A stretch of DNA of 64,000 nt, taken from positions 372,001 to 436,000 of the forward strand of contig JABWDB010000002.1 in the NCBI GenBank assembly GCA_019614645.1, in the 5' to 3' direction. Made by a program: the position numbers and the translations under genes. The number at the start of each line of letters is the position of its first letter. Position 1 is the stretch's first letter. The notes below the pieces were generated by a model. The model saw only the letters and a list, made by a program, of their open reading frames with translations, was not told where the DNA came from and made no database searches. The DNA is from Stratiolaelaps scimitus. Taxonomy: Eukaryota; Arthropoda; Arachnida; Mesostigmata; Laelapidae. Positions 1-12,049 of the stretch are shown in pieces.

Positions 1-564
1 CAAGGCTGTCAATTTAGACAGGCAATTGAATGAATTCAAATGGAAACTGACTGAATTGAGTGTTATGGTGGCGGTGGCGGCCCCACTGAATATCATGGTA
101 GTTACGAGGCATTACGAGTAAATCAATATGTATTTATTATTCTCGACATAAAATCCTACTACCTGCGTCATAGCCACGCGTCAATAGGTCGTTGAGCACT
201 GACAGACGATTCGAATCATTTGCTATTATGTCATATATACAATGACGCCGTCGCTGCTCATTATTATTATTGTCTGTCGTCCCTTTTGCCTCTGTCGAAT
301 GGTTAAGACGATTTCTGTTAATATTTTCTCGAATTCCACTGAAAAAGCACGGTTTGTTTGATGACGTCGTTTGTAAAACATAGCTTAGTGCGGGAGGCTT
401 GCAATCTCGCCATCAATCCCTGTTGTTGTCGTTCAGCTATTCACGAAATTCGTTGCACCAGCGAACCCTAACATAGATATATCATTGAGGCGTGTTTTAT
501 GCTTAATACGATGTTTGCTTCTGTAACATTCTATTTAGCACAAATAATAATGTCTATAATGATG

Positions 565-590
565 ATAATAATAATAATTATTATTATTAT
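565..590. repeat. Palindromic (ATA)n/(TAT)n microsatellite
   Basis: A run of ATA triplets turns directly into its reverse complement, giving a 26-base perfect palindrome centred between 577 and 578. It can form a hairpin or cruciform. No associated gene. Confidence 0.9.
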
Positions 591-1445
591 AGGTTATTTC
601 ATAATCATGTTCTCTTCTCAAGAAGGACACCCCACTCTCTCAGCTGGAGACAAACATCGTTTCGTCTTTCGATCTAAGCGTGTCCTTCGACTTGTCCACC
701 GACTTAGACACAAAACATATATAATCAATGACACATGATCGGGGATATTATGATAAAAACAATGACTTTGTAAATTCCAGCATTGGATTCGTTCACATCA
801 GTTATCATAATGTGAAATTGCATTCTCTCAAATTCATATTGTAGTTTCCCAGGGTGACGTGCCAGAATATAGGCTGCTTCATTGACATGAAAACTAAACC
901 CGTTTGTATTTCGTTACAATCATGATCAAGAGATACTGAAATTATAAGATGGTACAATGTAGCTGTAAAAGGATAGAAAAACGACGAAGAAAAGAATTAA
1001 CCGATTTAAAAATTAATTAGAAATAACATTTACATCTTATGCGGGAAAGAAAGAGTCACAATGACAATGATGTGTCGATTAATCGTCAAGTGATAGTTCG
1101 CCTCACCGAGGACCATAGCATACGACTGTCCTTCGAGAATCCCTAAGTGATTGCTTTGTAAGCAAAACGTAAAATTGCAAATGAAGTAACCAGCGATTAA
1201 AAGCGAGCTCGGAGCAATTACAGTACGTCGTTTCGGAAGCCACATGGCCTCACGAACTTGATTGTGAGATCCTACGAGAGATCAACGACTTGCTCTTGCT
1301 TTGACCATTTATCTCATCATTCTGTATATACTTTATACAATTCCGCCATAAACTGCATCAAAACAAACGGAGACCGCAGCAATTCGGACCATGTCTCACT
1401 TTTTTTCCCACTGAAACTGCATGGGTGGGCACTCCGCATGTATGT

Positions 1446-1503
1446 ATGTATATATATATATATATATATACATATATATTAAAGCAAGAAATATATATAT
1501 ATA
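1446..1503. repeat. (TA)n compound microsatellite
   Basis: Interrupted TA/CA dinucleotide tract in two blocks. Frames that cross it encode only alternating Tyr-Ile and are not genes. Confidence 0.85.
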
Positions 1504-1803
1504 ATTGTTTGTTCCCATAGCATATCTTCTTTCTCATCTTCATTCCGTTCTTCTCGGGCAGCCGCAGACGAAAATCGAGTCGCTGTAGGAAGCGACCCTA
1601 ATGTATACTATTTACTATGGACGCGTTTGCCGCCGCTAGCGCGTTACTTATTAGCTTAATGAATGCTGTTTATTTAAGCGCATCGGCCCGCTCGCATCTC
1701 GCGGACGTGAACTATAATTTGAATCACAGTCTTGGTTATAGGTTTTTCGATTTCGACGAAAAAGTTACGCGTATTATTTTGTTATCGTTATCATCATTAG
1801 TAT

Positions 1804-1849
1804 TTTTATTATTATTATTATTAATTATTATTATTATTATTACCACTAT
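1804..1849. repeat. (TTA)n trinucleotide microsatellite
   Basis: Interrupted ATT/TTA repeat. It accounts for the Leu/Ile run in the 99-codon open frame across it, which I do not regard as a gene. Confidence 0.85.
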
Positions 1850-2330
1850 TTTCACAAACGACAATAACGAGAGCCGCCAACGATCAGCTGTTCTCACAGC
1901 CTCGTTCCTCACGTGAATCAGATCCCAGAGCCAGAGCCGCGTGTGCCGGCGTGAGGCACAGTGAGTTATTAATTCTAGCTTTCGTTGGCCAGTAAGTCAT
2001 ACGTTAGCAATGGGCATTTCCGTCACTGCTGATATATCAAAAATACTTCAATTTATACATTCACATACGAAAACTAGTAGTAGAACTAACAACATCCGAA
2101 TTTATATAACAAAACAAATGAAAGTCCAATGAATAGTTTACCGAAAGAGAGTTATATACCCGTTGGCTCCTTTGGTCTTTACATATCATCATTACAATTC
2201 ACTGTAACGAGCCGAGCTGAAAACTTCGTCTTGACAGCCCAAGCTCAAGCGAATTGTAATTCGCCAAGACGAGCTAATGTTTCCAGGTTGACTCTCAGCC
2301 ACGGGACCCCTGAAGGCAAATGTGCAACGG

Positions 2331-2351
2331 TGGGGTTCGAACTCCCCCGGC
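2331..2351 (+). other. tRNA B-box-like hairpin, isolated
   Basis: The block GGGGTTCGAACTCCCC looks like a tRNA T-arm, with the TTCGAAC loop flanked by complementary G and C runs. I could not find a clear A box or a foldable cloverleaf upstream. It may be a decayed tRNA-derived short interspersed element, or chance. Confidence 0.15.
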
Positions 2352-2834
2352 GGTTGCGGGGCGCCCCCGAAATACACCACGCCACCGGGCTCGACCCGCC
2401 AGACAACCTGGTGATTTAGGTTAGGCCCATACGACTACGGCACCGGGAGGTGTGGCCTCATACCGCTGCTGCTCATGACGTCTCCTGTTGCCGCCCTCAG
2501 CATTCACCTTCAGTCCGTGTTGCGTTATTACGACCCCGATCAGTGCTCTTTACCACGCCTACAGAGGTGCTCTGACCTCCACATCGACTCTCAATGCTCT
2601 TCAGTAGAGTCATCGGCTGCCTGAGTTGCATTTCGGCCACCCTTGCGCTTGAGGCATATTCTCATATAAATTTTTTAAACAGCAGCGTCGTCAATGCTGG
2701 CTGACATTGCATATGTTCTCTCCGTTGTCGGAGTCCTCGCGTCGCTCTTGTTCGTGCTCCACCTATGAGACCTTTGCATCATTTATAGGGCGTCAGCTCT
2801 CAACATCGCCTGCCGATAACGAGATCACAAGTCA

Positions 2835-2858
2835 GTATATATATATATATATATATAG
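2835..2858. repeat. (TA)n microsatellite
   Basis: About 12 TA dinucleotides in tandem, in gene-free sequence. Confidence 0.85.
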
Positions 2859-4123
2859 ATGCTTCAGTATTACAAAGCGATTAATTGAATCGCACAAGTA
2901 GAGACTTTCAGCAAGGCAAACAATAGTAATGATGATATCGCCACTGAAGTACGATTCATTTGCCTTGATGGCGTTGTTGTTGTTGCTAACAAGAGCAATT
3001 CAAAGCTTATTAATCGGCTGGTAGTGATGCTAGGTGGGGTGGTGCCTTACGCAGCTAAACAGCTCACTGTGCTAAACAGTGAAATTTTAAGCCGGCGCAA
3101 AGCGACTGGGAACGATAATGTCGAAGATGTGTGGGAAACAAAGGCCACCCATGGGAAAATCGCAATCTGTGGTAAAGTTGGCCAGCCATCCGGTTAATGC
3201 AGAACGCAGGAGGCACGGACGCGATCTGGGGGAACGTCATCTCGAGAAATTGCTGCCTGCCTCTGAACTGTCGGAGCTATCTGAAAACGGCCAGAGACTC
3301 GGACGTTTACGTATGCTTGGCCCTCTAGCCCCGCTTCGTGCGCCAGTTCCTGACAACTGCAAAAGGAGCGGCAGCAGCCGTGGCAGAAATAACTGTCTAA
3401 CTAACGAGTAACGAACAAAGGCTAAATCACTCGTGAAATTTCGGGAGTCTCGGCCCGACAGAGGCGAACACACGAATGGAAACTCGAAGTAAAGATATGG
3501 ATAAGGTGCTTCCGACGTTTGGGTCTCCTCGTCGCGGGCTGGCAGATTCGTGGTGGAGGCGGAACTGTGATGTAGGGGACGCGGCAGAGCAGACACAGAG
3601 ACGCCACCCCGCTAGATGGATGCCAGGACTGTCCATTGAGGAAACAATTAATTGTGGGATAAACGACGTGTGAACTAATCAAGTGATCGTACGAAATGAA
3701 GTCAACAAGAAATGCGATACCTAGCGAATGGCCAGGAGGGGCACGGAGGTCTGAATGATCTGTAAATAAATAAACAGGTATATAAAAGCAATAAATGAAG
3801 CTAGCTAACGGCGTTTAGCTGGTTGCGCGAGTTGGAAAGTCGATTTTTTTTTAGAATAATGAAAAAAACATAAGGAACCCCGCGCCTTCATGCCCGCACG
3901 AGATTTTTCTTTGATATCGCCGCCCTCGATATGTGGTCGGGTATTTGTATGCCAACACGTGGCCCTTTCACTCAATATAAGTGGAAGTCCGTCAATTCGA
4001 ATCATATCGAGAGTCGTTAATCTTGTTATCCACTGAAAACATCCCGTATATACTAGTTATGAAAATTCGTAGCCACTGTCAGCTAGCTGTTGTACATGTA
4101 TATATAATTACATATGTATGTAT

Positions 4124-4127
4124 AAAA

Positions 4128-4172
<45 letters not shown>
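4124..4172. repeat. A22 followed by (AT)14
   Basis: A 22-base adenine run passes directly into 14 AT dinucleotides. A second site at 38399-38439 has the same arrangement. Poly(A) followed by a dinucleotide tract is what a decayed retroposon tail would look like, but no element body was recognised upstream. Confidence 0.85.
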
Positions 4173-4176
<4 letters not shown>

Positions 4177-4774
4177 TTCAGCAATTTTTACAGTACGCTT
4201 GGTTAAATCGTACATTTGACAAGTACGATGTGGAAATATTCCCTGAGTGAAGCTTAGCAGACTTTTTCGCAAAGTATGCACGCGCTACCAATACGCTGGA
4301 TTCCGACGATTCAATTGAATACTGGTGCAGGTGACGTCGTTATCATGAATGGTCGTTTCCTGCCCTTACAATTGTGAGTCTGTCGAGCTCTATCACGACG
4401 ATCTAAATATTTTTCTCTTCAATCAGAAATCGATCTTCTCTCCACCTCATATTGGCGAAGAAGCTGACATCATCATTTGCCTCCGTCGAGACTCATATAC
4501 CCGTAAGAGTGAATATCGCCGACGATCAGGTCTGCGTAATCGAATTCAACGAAAGTATCTTTCGGGATTGCAGATCGACTATCCCGCAACAAATCCTGGG
4601 TAGTTCAACGTATTTAGCCGACCAAGAAAGCGACTAGAAACGATTCGCTATTCTCAGTAAACTTCCAGGGCCTGGCATTCCTTCGAGCAGCTCTCGAGCT
4701 GCAGAAAAACGCTCGCCGTTCAAGCGGACACAGACCTCATCAGGGCAGGATTACCTCCGCCGTTCGACATCCAC

Positions 4775-4791
4775 GCACACACACACACACA
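4775..4791. repeat. (CA)n microsatellite
   Basis: About eight CA dinucleotides in tandem. Confidence 0.8.
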
Positions 4792-5766
4792 TATTCCACA
4801 GTTTTGTTTTCCGAGCAAACATCAAGCAGAGTAAATAGCGGTATATTTCTACCGAGCGATTTTTTTTTGTCCACCGACCGTCATTTTGTTCGCCTGTTCC
4901 TCCTCTGTTACAGCTGTTGTCGGCGTTGGTGAAGTTTTACTGCCGAGTTCCAACTCGGCCGTAGTTGTTCGCGGGCGATTTGTTCTTTTCTTGATTTATT
5001 TTCTCTATTTTCATTTACGTGGCCGTCTCGTTGTCAAGCCGTGCATGTGTGCGTGTTTGTGTGCCTTCGACATTTTTGCTTCGCGCCGTAAAAATGCCAG
5101 TCACAATTTTGCTAGGTGTCGTCACGCCAGCTCCTCTTTCGATGCCGGTGTGCCTGCATCTGCGTTCGCCGATCGCTCGACCGGTTGCTCCGAGAGCGAC
5201 GGTCGTCGTTCGGGGCAAGGTGAAAGGGTTTTTCTTCGCCTGTGCCGGGAAGAGGGCGCCATTTGATTTCTCTGCATGGTGCTGCTGCTGTTCGCTGTCC
5301 GTCACCATCGCGCTGAATCTTGTTCGAACATCGACGGACTGTGTATTCAACGGCTGTGTGTGACGATGCTGTATGGGCGTTCATGGCAACTATTCGTATC
5401 GGACGACCAGCAAGCTCCAGCCAGCCACAAGCGCAGACCGGTTGTGACAGGCGTCTTGTAGCAACAAGGGCCACTGCGCCGTGATCCAGCAGCAGGCGCA
5501 GTGGGGGCATTGAAGGTGGTACCAGCTTGCTAGCTAGCAGAACACAACGCACATCAGTGGAAATTTATGCCACAAGCAGCAGCACAAACGAGCGCAGACA
5601 TTTTGACCATTTACAAAATAGACTCGTTTTCCCTTTTTTTTTTATTTTTCTTCTTCCTTTGAAAATACCGATCTTTCGTATCTTGGGACCCCTCGCCCTT
5701 AACCGCCTGTCTTCGTCGAGGTAAACTTTGTTCTAGCAAATTTTACTGCCATCTTTCTCTCGAGCG

Positions 5767-5793
5767 CTGTATATACATATATATATATATACA
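5767..5793. repeat. Palindrome-like (TA)n tract
   Basis: TA dinucleotides bounded by CTG on the left and CAG on the right, so the two ends are mutually complementary with one internal interruption. Confidence 0.7.
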
Positions 5794-6243
5794 GTTATGA
5801 CCCAGAGCTGCTTTCCGAGGTTCACTACTTCAGTTGGCTGGCGCCCAGCGCCAACAAGACCATGCAAGACGTTATGTGTACCCGGTCGTCTGTGGCCGTT
5901 TAGTTTTCCATATATCTACTATATATTTTTTTTTATGAATTTCCTCCAGGGCAACAGCTAATATAAATATTGACTCTCGTTATTATTGTTAGGTGTTCCT
6001 TTCATGTGGTTGAGAACGATGGTCATAACGACTACATAGGGGAGCGATTTTAACAATTTTCATTCAAGATTGCATTATTCCAAGAATAACAACAGTATAT
6101 ATACATATATGACGATTAAAATTGTTTTCAATTATGTTATTTAGCTGTTTTTCACGTTGTTCCTCGGAGGCGTCCGAATGCCCATTGTCATCTGCGGTCG
6201 AATGAATATACTAAACATATCATTTTCGGTGGGGGAAGCGGTC

Positions 6244-6255
6244 GGGGGGGGGGGG
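6244..6255. repeat. Poly-G run, 12 bases
   Basis: Twelve guanines in a row, preceded by another G5 run at 6231-6235. The region is G-rich on the + strand, with quadruplex potential. Confidence 0.85.
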
Positions 6256-6837
6256 TAGTAATAAAAATTAGGAAAAACACAAAAATGATGAGTTTAGTCC
6301 GCATTCAAGGTGCGAAATTAGCGTCCACTCTTCAGTGGGTTGTGCGAACGGCGGGCGGCAACTGCGATTACATGGATGAAAATTAACAGCAAACATCTAA
6401 GCGGGGACTTAAGGGCGTAATCCCGTTGACGTTGATTGCCGAAGACAACCGTTCAACGAAATTGGTGAATGGCGATAATGCCCGGGTATGATAGAAGATT
6501 AAGGTAAAAGCCACCCTCTTTTTTGGCAGCCATTGAAAGCGGCCCAAATAGGCTTCTCTGTGAAGATTGAGCGGTCGATTTTGTTTCTAGAAATACTGCC
6601 CTGACGGAAGGGATTCGAATGCGCAATATGCAGGTCATAAAAACTATATACGTTGCAATTTTACGATGCAGTTCTTGCTTTTACATGGCAAATATATCTT
6701 TTTTTTTGTTTCTTAATATGCCACTGACACTGCGAGGCAACGAAGGACATAATAAAGGCAAGAACAGTCAGCTTACTCCATTGAGGTAAAAGTAGGAAGA
6801 ATGAATTTAAATCTTCATATGTGCATAATAACAATAA

Positions 6838-6862
6838 TGATAATAATAATAATAATAATAAT
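6838..6862. repeat. (AAT)n microsatellite
   Basis: Tandem AAT triplets in AT-rich gene-free sequence. Confidence 0.85.
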
Positions 6863-7315
6863 AGTAGTAATGGTATGAAGTTACTAGAGAGTTATCATTA
6901 CTTTTTTATTAACGGTCGATGATGAAGCACAATAACGATATAGGACAATGTCAGGCTTTGGACGAGCTGGATTCAAAGGCCCTTTTCCCAGATAGAGTTA
7001 AGGTTGGCGAGGTGACACTGATCCGTGAGTCAGTCATCATTGGGGTGGGTCTATCTCCTCAAGAATCGTCACACCGGTGGAACATCGACTAACAGATTTT
7101 ATCAGGTATATATATATATGTATATATCACCCTCGCTCTACAACTACTATTGGCAGCATTACCGCGGCGCACGTAGCGACATACGCCTATCAACACAGTA
7201 AATCGGTTGTGTTTGCTTTCCACGTGTTGTTCAATGTTCTGGGCGCAATTCCATCTATGTGACAAGTGCCAATGCGTAATAGCTCTAGCTGCAGGCGCAC
7301 GAGTGTCTGTGTAAC

Positions 7316-7339
7316 CGTCTATATATGTATATATAGACG
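7316..7339. repeat. 24-base inverted repeat around TA core
   Basis: Arms CGTCTATATAT and ATATATAGACG are exact reverse complements separated by GT, so the non-repetitive CGTC ends are also paired. Confidence 0.8.
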
Positions 7340-8334
7340 TGTCATACGTGCCACTATCCCACGCAATCGGTGTCCTGCAGAACGGGAGGGCTCTCCCGAT
7401 AATTTATCACATTTTTCAAAGCAGACGGAGACGTCGACAACCACCATTGGCGCCAGCTCTGCGATCACAGAGCTATTATCTCGTCTACCCGATCGAATGT
7501 TGCTGTCGATGCTGCCCGACGTATGATTGATCGTGACGGTCAGATGACGAAGAGAGGTGTCGGCACCGTCGTCATCAGATCCAGCCGAATGGCGGAACTC
7601 AGTGGCCGGTTCTGAGCGTTGCACTCTATCCTTTCGAGGATGCTGAAGACAAGTCCAGTGCGCGTTTGCACTGACGCGTCGAGTCGCCACTCGGCGATCG
7701 AATCACTGGTTTCGTCGCGAATCGTCACCCTTAGGATAGAGAACGTTCGTCCTGAGCAACAGAGAGAGAGAGCGCGCGAGAGCAGTGCTCAGGGAAAAAT
7801 GTATTGGCGGGCTATTCAAATAGCACGAGCTTGTAGTATATGTGCATGGGACTCATGAATCCGCGCCGCTATCTGTTGCACTGAGTGAACTGTATCTCGT
7901 TCAATCCTCGTTCTCTAACACCTCGAAGGGACTATGCACATGATGGCATCGATGTCTGTCTACCTGTGTCTGGCTTGTTTGTATGAAGATGCACAAAAAC
8001 CACCTATTCCGTGCAAGCAATAAATAAAGAAATATATATGTATATATATATAAAATGGTGAAAACACTATCAGCTCTCAGCAATGTAAAGCAATATTCGG
8101 CTCAAGTATAATTATTATTATTAGCATCGACTGCGGAGAGCCCAGCCGACCACGGAGAGATTCACCAGCGGCGCTTACAGTCTCCCTTGTTGGCTTCATC
8201 CTCTAGCACACAGCACCCCACCGTGGTGCGGCTACCAAGCGAGCGCATATCGAGACCCCCATCCTAAACGGCGTCTCCCCTCACGTGTCGCTCTTCTTGA
8301 CCCCTTCCCGTCGGTCCGTTCGTCTGCCACCGCA

Positions 8335-8571
8335 ATGACAGCGGTCTGCCGGTTGTGGTGCCTTGTGGTGGCGGTGATGGTCAGCTCAGCAGCTACCAGT
8401 GTGCCATCGAGCAATCAGCCCGACGTCACTTTGGCGGGCCGTCAATCAGCGCCGAGTCAACTGCGGCTACCTCTCATCGTTACCGCGCCAACGACAGCAG
8501 CAGCAGCACCAACACAACCACCACTGATGCTGAGTGCTATTGCTGCTGAGTGCTGCTGCTGCGTCAAGTGA
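8335..8571 (+). CDS. Candidate short secreted-type open frame
   Basis: A 79-codon (78-residue plus stop) ATG-initiated frame in a GC-rich island. Residues 1-6 are polar or basic, residues 7-20 form a hydrophobic core (LWCLVVAVMVSSAA), and small residues follow, as in a signal peptide. The rest is Ser/Thr/Ala/Pro-rich and ends in a Cys run encoded by CTG repeats. A purine is at -3. No family is recognised and the opposite strand is also open. It could easily be chance in repeat-rich DNA. Confidence 0.12.
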   Translation: MTAVCRLWCLVVAVMVSSAATSVPSSNQPDVTLAGRQSAPSQLRLPLIVTAPTTAAAAPTQPPLMLSAIAAECCCCVK

Positions 8572-9628
8572 TGAATCGGCCATGAAATCAATTGTCCTAA
8601 GAATAACGCTGGATGGCGGCCAGTCCCGGCGTTCTTGTGATTGTCTGTCATAGAACTGTTGACAAGCGACCTGGACGGATTACGATGTGGAGCGAGCCAG
8701 ACGGCAGGGCGCAACATAATCTTGCCCGTTCGGCATCGAGTGCTCGAGGCTCGACGGAGGGCCCCCATAAATAGACGGCTGACGATAGAAGAAACTGGAT
8801 GATGTCGACAACGATGACGACGAGGACGAACAAGCAGGAAGGCGGCGGTAGGTGAGAAGGCAGCGAAGCCGAAGCAAGCCGCCGGGTGTACGACGATTGT
8901 GATGCGCGTTCTAAGAAGGGTAGCGCCGATCAGAATGCGAAGAGACATTGCTTTGTCCCGGTGATGTTATTGTCGTTGAGCTTTGACTGCTGATGCTGCA
9001 GCTGCTGCTCCTGCTGATGAGGATTCTTCACGTTTACAATATTTCATTTCATCGCACTTCATTTGAAGAGGTGGCTGCAATTCCCGCTGTTAGCTGACCA
9101 GTGGGTGTCAACCCGCAGACCTCCGCATTGAGGCATGATTTCTGTAGTCATTAAGGCCAGCCGGATGACGGATCGCGAATTCGCGTATACGAGTGCGGCC
9201 TATCGAGGGAAGAACCCAGAGCGAGAAGCGTAAATCATTAATGAGCTTGTATCAGCGACGGCCAATATATGTCAACGTTTGCGGAAAACATCATTCGTTC
9301 GGTCCGCAGAGGATACGTTGAAGTCCACTGAAAGGCACCTGTCAACAACCATCGAGATACAGGGTGTTTGCAATCTGCTATTTGCCTCTATGTAAAATTG
9401 TCACGTGAGCAGGAGAATAAAACGACAATCCGTTAACATTATCACGTGTTAGCCAACGTGAATTGATGCAATGTCACTAATAGCTATGTTTCACAAGGGT
9501 AGCAAACATCGACATATCGCTGGCTATGATTATATTTACCCAATAAGATGAGGCTTGGACACATCTGTGCTCGAAGGATATGTCGTCAGACACACATTCT
9601 TTAGCTATTCTTTAATATAAATAAATAA

Positions 9629-9631
<3 letters not shown>

Positions 9632-9660
<29 letters not shown>
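9632..9660. repeat. (TA)n microsatellite
   Basis: About 14 TA dinucleotides following a short AAAT-type tract. Confidence 0.85.
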
Positions 9661-9664
<4 letters not shown>

Positions 9665-10409
9665 TATATCGAGTGAGGGAGAGACTTTGCGCCACTGATT
9701 ACTTCTCCCGTAAGTAGTGAATTCTTTTGGCGTTCACACAGCTCGATAATTGGCACGCAAACCTTATAGGAAAAACAACATCGCGTACGTACACGTATCG
9801 CGCACAACCGACGTCGTGTGGACATGTAATGGGCTCGAGTCCTGTACACGTGCACAGTGTCCCACACAGCGTCCGTACAACAAGCATACGTGGCACGAAG
9901 CAGGCGCGACGAATAATCGCCTATATAGTCCATGCACACGTGCAGATACATACACGCGTATAGTAGTTTATTAGTCCATTGGCGCGCGACAATGATAGCA
10001 TCGAAAACAAGAACGGATAGTGGCTGGCGCTGCAAATCGTTCTTTGGCAACGATTTATACAACTGTGAAAGAAATACATTCGAGCAAGCCACCGAGCGAG
10101 CGGGCGACCGTCTGACCGGACGACTTTTTCATCCATTCAGCGTTTCATTCTGTGTTGTTGTTGCTGTTGTTGTGTCTCGCTCGCAGCAACAACTTTTAGC
10201 GCAATATTTGGCTGTGCTTGTTTGTTAGGGTGCCGTGGTGGCTGCTGCTGCTGCTGTTTTGGTCAATTTTGGTTCTGTGGCGTTGCGGCTCGCGTTTAGC
10301 ATAGCATCAGCGAGAGCCGTCTGAGGGCTGCTACTTCTACTGGTTCTTATGCTGTATCGTTGCTTTACGCAGCCGTTGTGCGGGGACGCCGCCCATGGAT
10401 TGCAGACTT

Positions 10410-10411
10410 CC

Positions 10412-10445
<34 letters not shown>

Positions 10446-10447
10446 GG
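10410..10447. repeat. 38-base perfect palindrome, CCAGA(TA)14TCTGG
   Basis: Fourteen TA dinucleotides are enclosed by CCAGA and TCTGG, which are exact reverse complements. The whole 38 bases therefore form a perfect palindrome able to extrude as a cruciform. Confidence 0.95.
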
Positions 10448-12034
10448 TGGCCGCGGCAGCACTGTCAGCCGGTGCAAAAACCCTGGTCACTAAAAAGTGC
10501 CAACGTCGCCGTTACTACGACGACGACAGCGGCGGCGGCGCAGACCGCGCGAATGTTTTTGTATTTATGTATACGTATGAGAAACTGCGTGGAAGAAGAA
10601 AAATCGACGGAGACACGGAGGATAGAAAGAGAGAACATTCATGGGTGCTATGCTATACCGTAAATTTGCATTAAGTTTCTTCTACGTGCGGCATGAAGGA
10701 CTTCATTGCCCGATCGTTCAGCAGGCTGCTAGATATATATATATATATATATACAAATCCGTGCACGTATCGAGATCACTGACTGAAGACCCTCTTCCGT
10801 TGCTCTGCTTGGCGCGCTTAGCCTGACCTTTAACGGCGTCATGCATTATTACACAGTCGTGTGTGCAGATATCATTTGGCGGCCATTTGGGTGCTGCAAG
10901 CCGAACGCACGTGTTTGACCGTGCACGCAAGTCCTGTGTCCTGCGGCGGCGGCGGCGGCGGCGTTTATCGCTGGCGGATCTTGCCCTCAGACAGACGCAG
11001 CCGAATGGAGACATCCATTTCATATAATAGAAGCACAGAGACTACAGCGAGACGAAGAAGTTTTGAGCAGATTTTGAGTGGTGCCATTTAACGATGCCGC
11101 TCGATGAAGACAGCAGGCGATATGATACCATATCTCGCCCTTGCTTATCGTTCGGCGTCAGCAGTAGTACATGTACTTTGCTTGCATTCGCTTGCAGAGG
11201 CTTTTTCGGGCTAACAATTCATCAATTGTTCCCGAGTGGATATTGTGTTGAATAGATAGAATAACTATACTATATAACAGATCGCTTAGCAATATGATGA
11301 TGATTTGTCTTTAACTACGTAGTGTAGTGTGTTTAAATCATTCTTCTGATAATCGCGTGTTCCGCAAATTCAAATATTTAGCCGCAACTCGAGCCAAGCA
11401 AGCAGCAATGTTCTATGCACGTCGGGTAATCGAGACTGTCGATATTAAGCGGTTCCCACTATTTCTATTAAAACGGCTCGAACGCTTGAGAGAGGGCTTT
11501 ACCATTTGCGCTCGCTTCGTTGCTGCAATCGCCGCAGCGATCGCTGGCGCCCAACCTCAGCTAGAGCAGAACTCACGTCAGAATTGAGAAGACAACCTCT
11601 TCTCGGCAAAAACCGCGGGCGTGGCCGTCTGCAGCGCCGCTCAGCGCTGCTCAGAGCGTCCCGCACTAGACGTCGACGCGTCAGCCAGTGGCCAGCCGGC
11701 GCACTTAGTGTTAAACTGTCGAACAACGAACTCGAGCAGCGAAACGCGGAATATTTTGTCGAGCCGCGCGCGCACAACATGTAGCCCTCTCAATTGTACT
11801 AGCTGGCACTCGCTCGTGCGATTTTGTATAATTTGCACAGTATACATGGCAGCAGCGGCGGCGGCGGCAGCACCAGTAGCAGCCCTAGCTAGCTGTTCTT
11901 GTGATGTTGTTGTTGTGGGAGCAGCTTGGCTGTGTCGTTCAGCCGCCGTCGGCTCCAGAACATCATCGGGAACCGTCGCGGTTGCACGGCGATTGTGAAG
12001 AAGCGATCTCTGTGTTTCTTCATTCGTTCATATC

Positions 12035-12049
12035 ATGGCAGACGTCCAG
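12035..12049 (+). CDS. Candidate alternative first coding exon (MADVQ)
   Basis: ATG at 12035 has G at +4 and is followed by five codons, MADVQ, ending at CAG before a gtacaa donor at 12050. The preceding 500 bases are CAG/GC-rich like the supported gene's leader. The exon would end in phase 0, which matches the phase-0 start of the supported exon at 48400. The joined N-terminus would read MADVQ then DAETQRTLEM. This is inference from signals only. With a 36-kb gap, chance is a serious alternative. Confidence 0.12.

Larger units (their letters stand above)
1..8334. other. Upstream gene-free region, repeat-rich
   Basis: No coding region can be supported here. The open frames are short, overlap on both strands, and are often just translated dinucleotide repeats. 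The stretch holds many microsatellites (ATA/TAT, TA, CA, a 12-base G run at 6244-6255) and a GC-richer island from about 4.6 to 5.6 kb. The GC-rich island could be a regulatory or 5' exon region of an unseen gene, but no start codon plus splice donor pair stands out in it. Confidence 0.5.
8572..12034. other. Gene-free, alternating AT-repeat and CAG-rich sequence
   Basis: No supported gene. It contains a (TA)n tract near 9.6 kb, a CTG/TTG-rich stretch around 10.15-10.26 kb, the large TA palindrome at 10410-10447, and a CAG/CGG-rich block around 11.5-12.0 kb. That last block resembles the leader region at 33.4-34.3 kb in composition. Confidence 0.5.
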
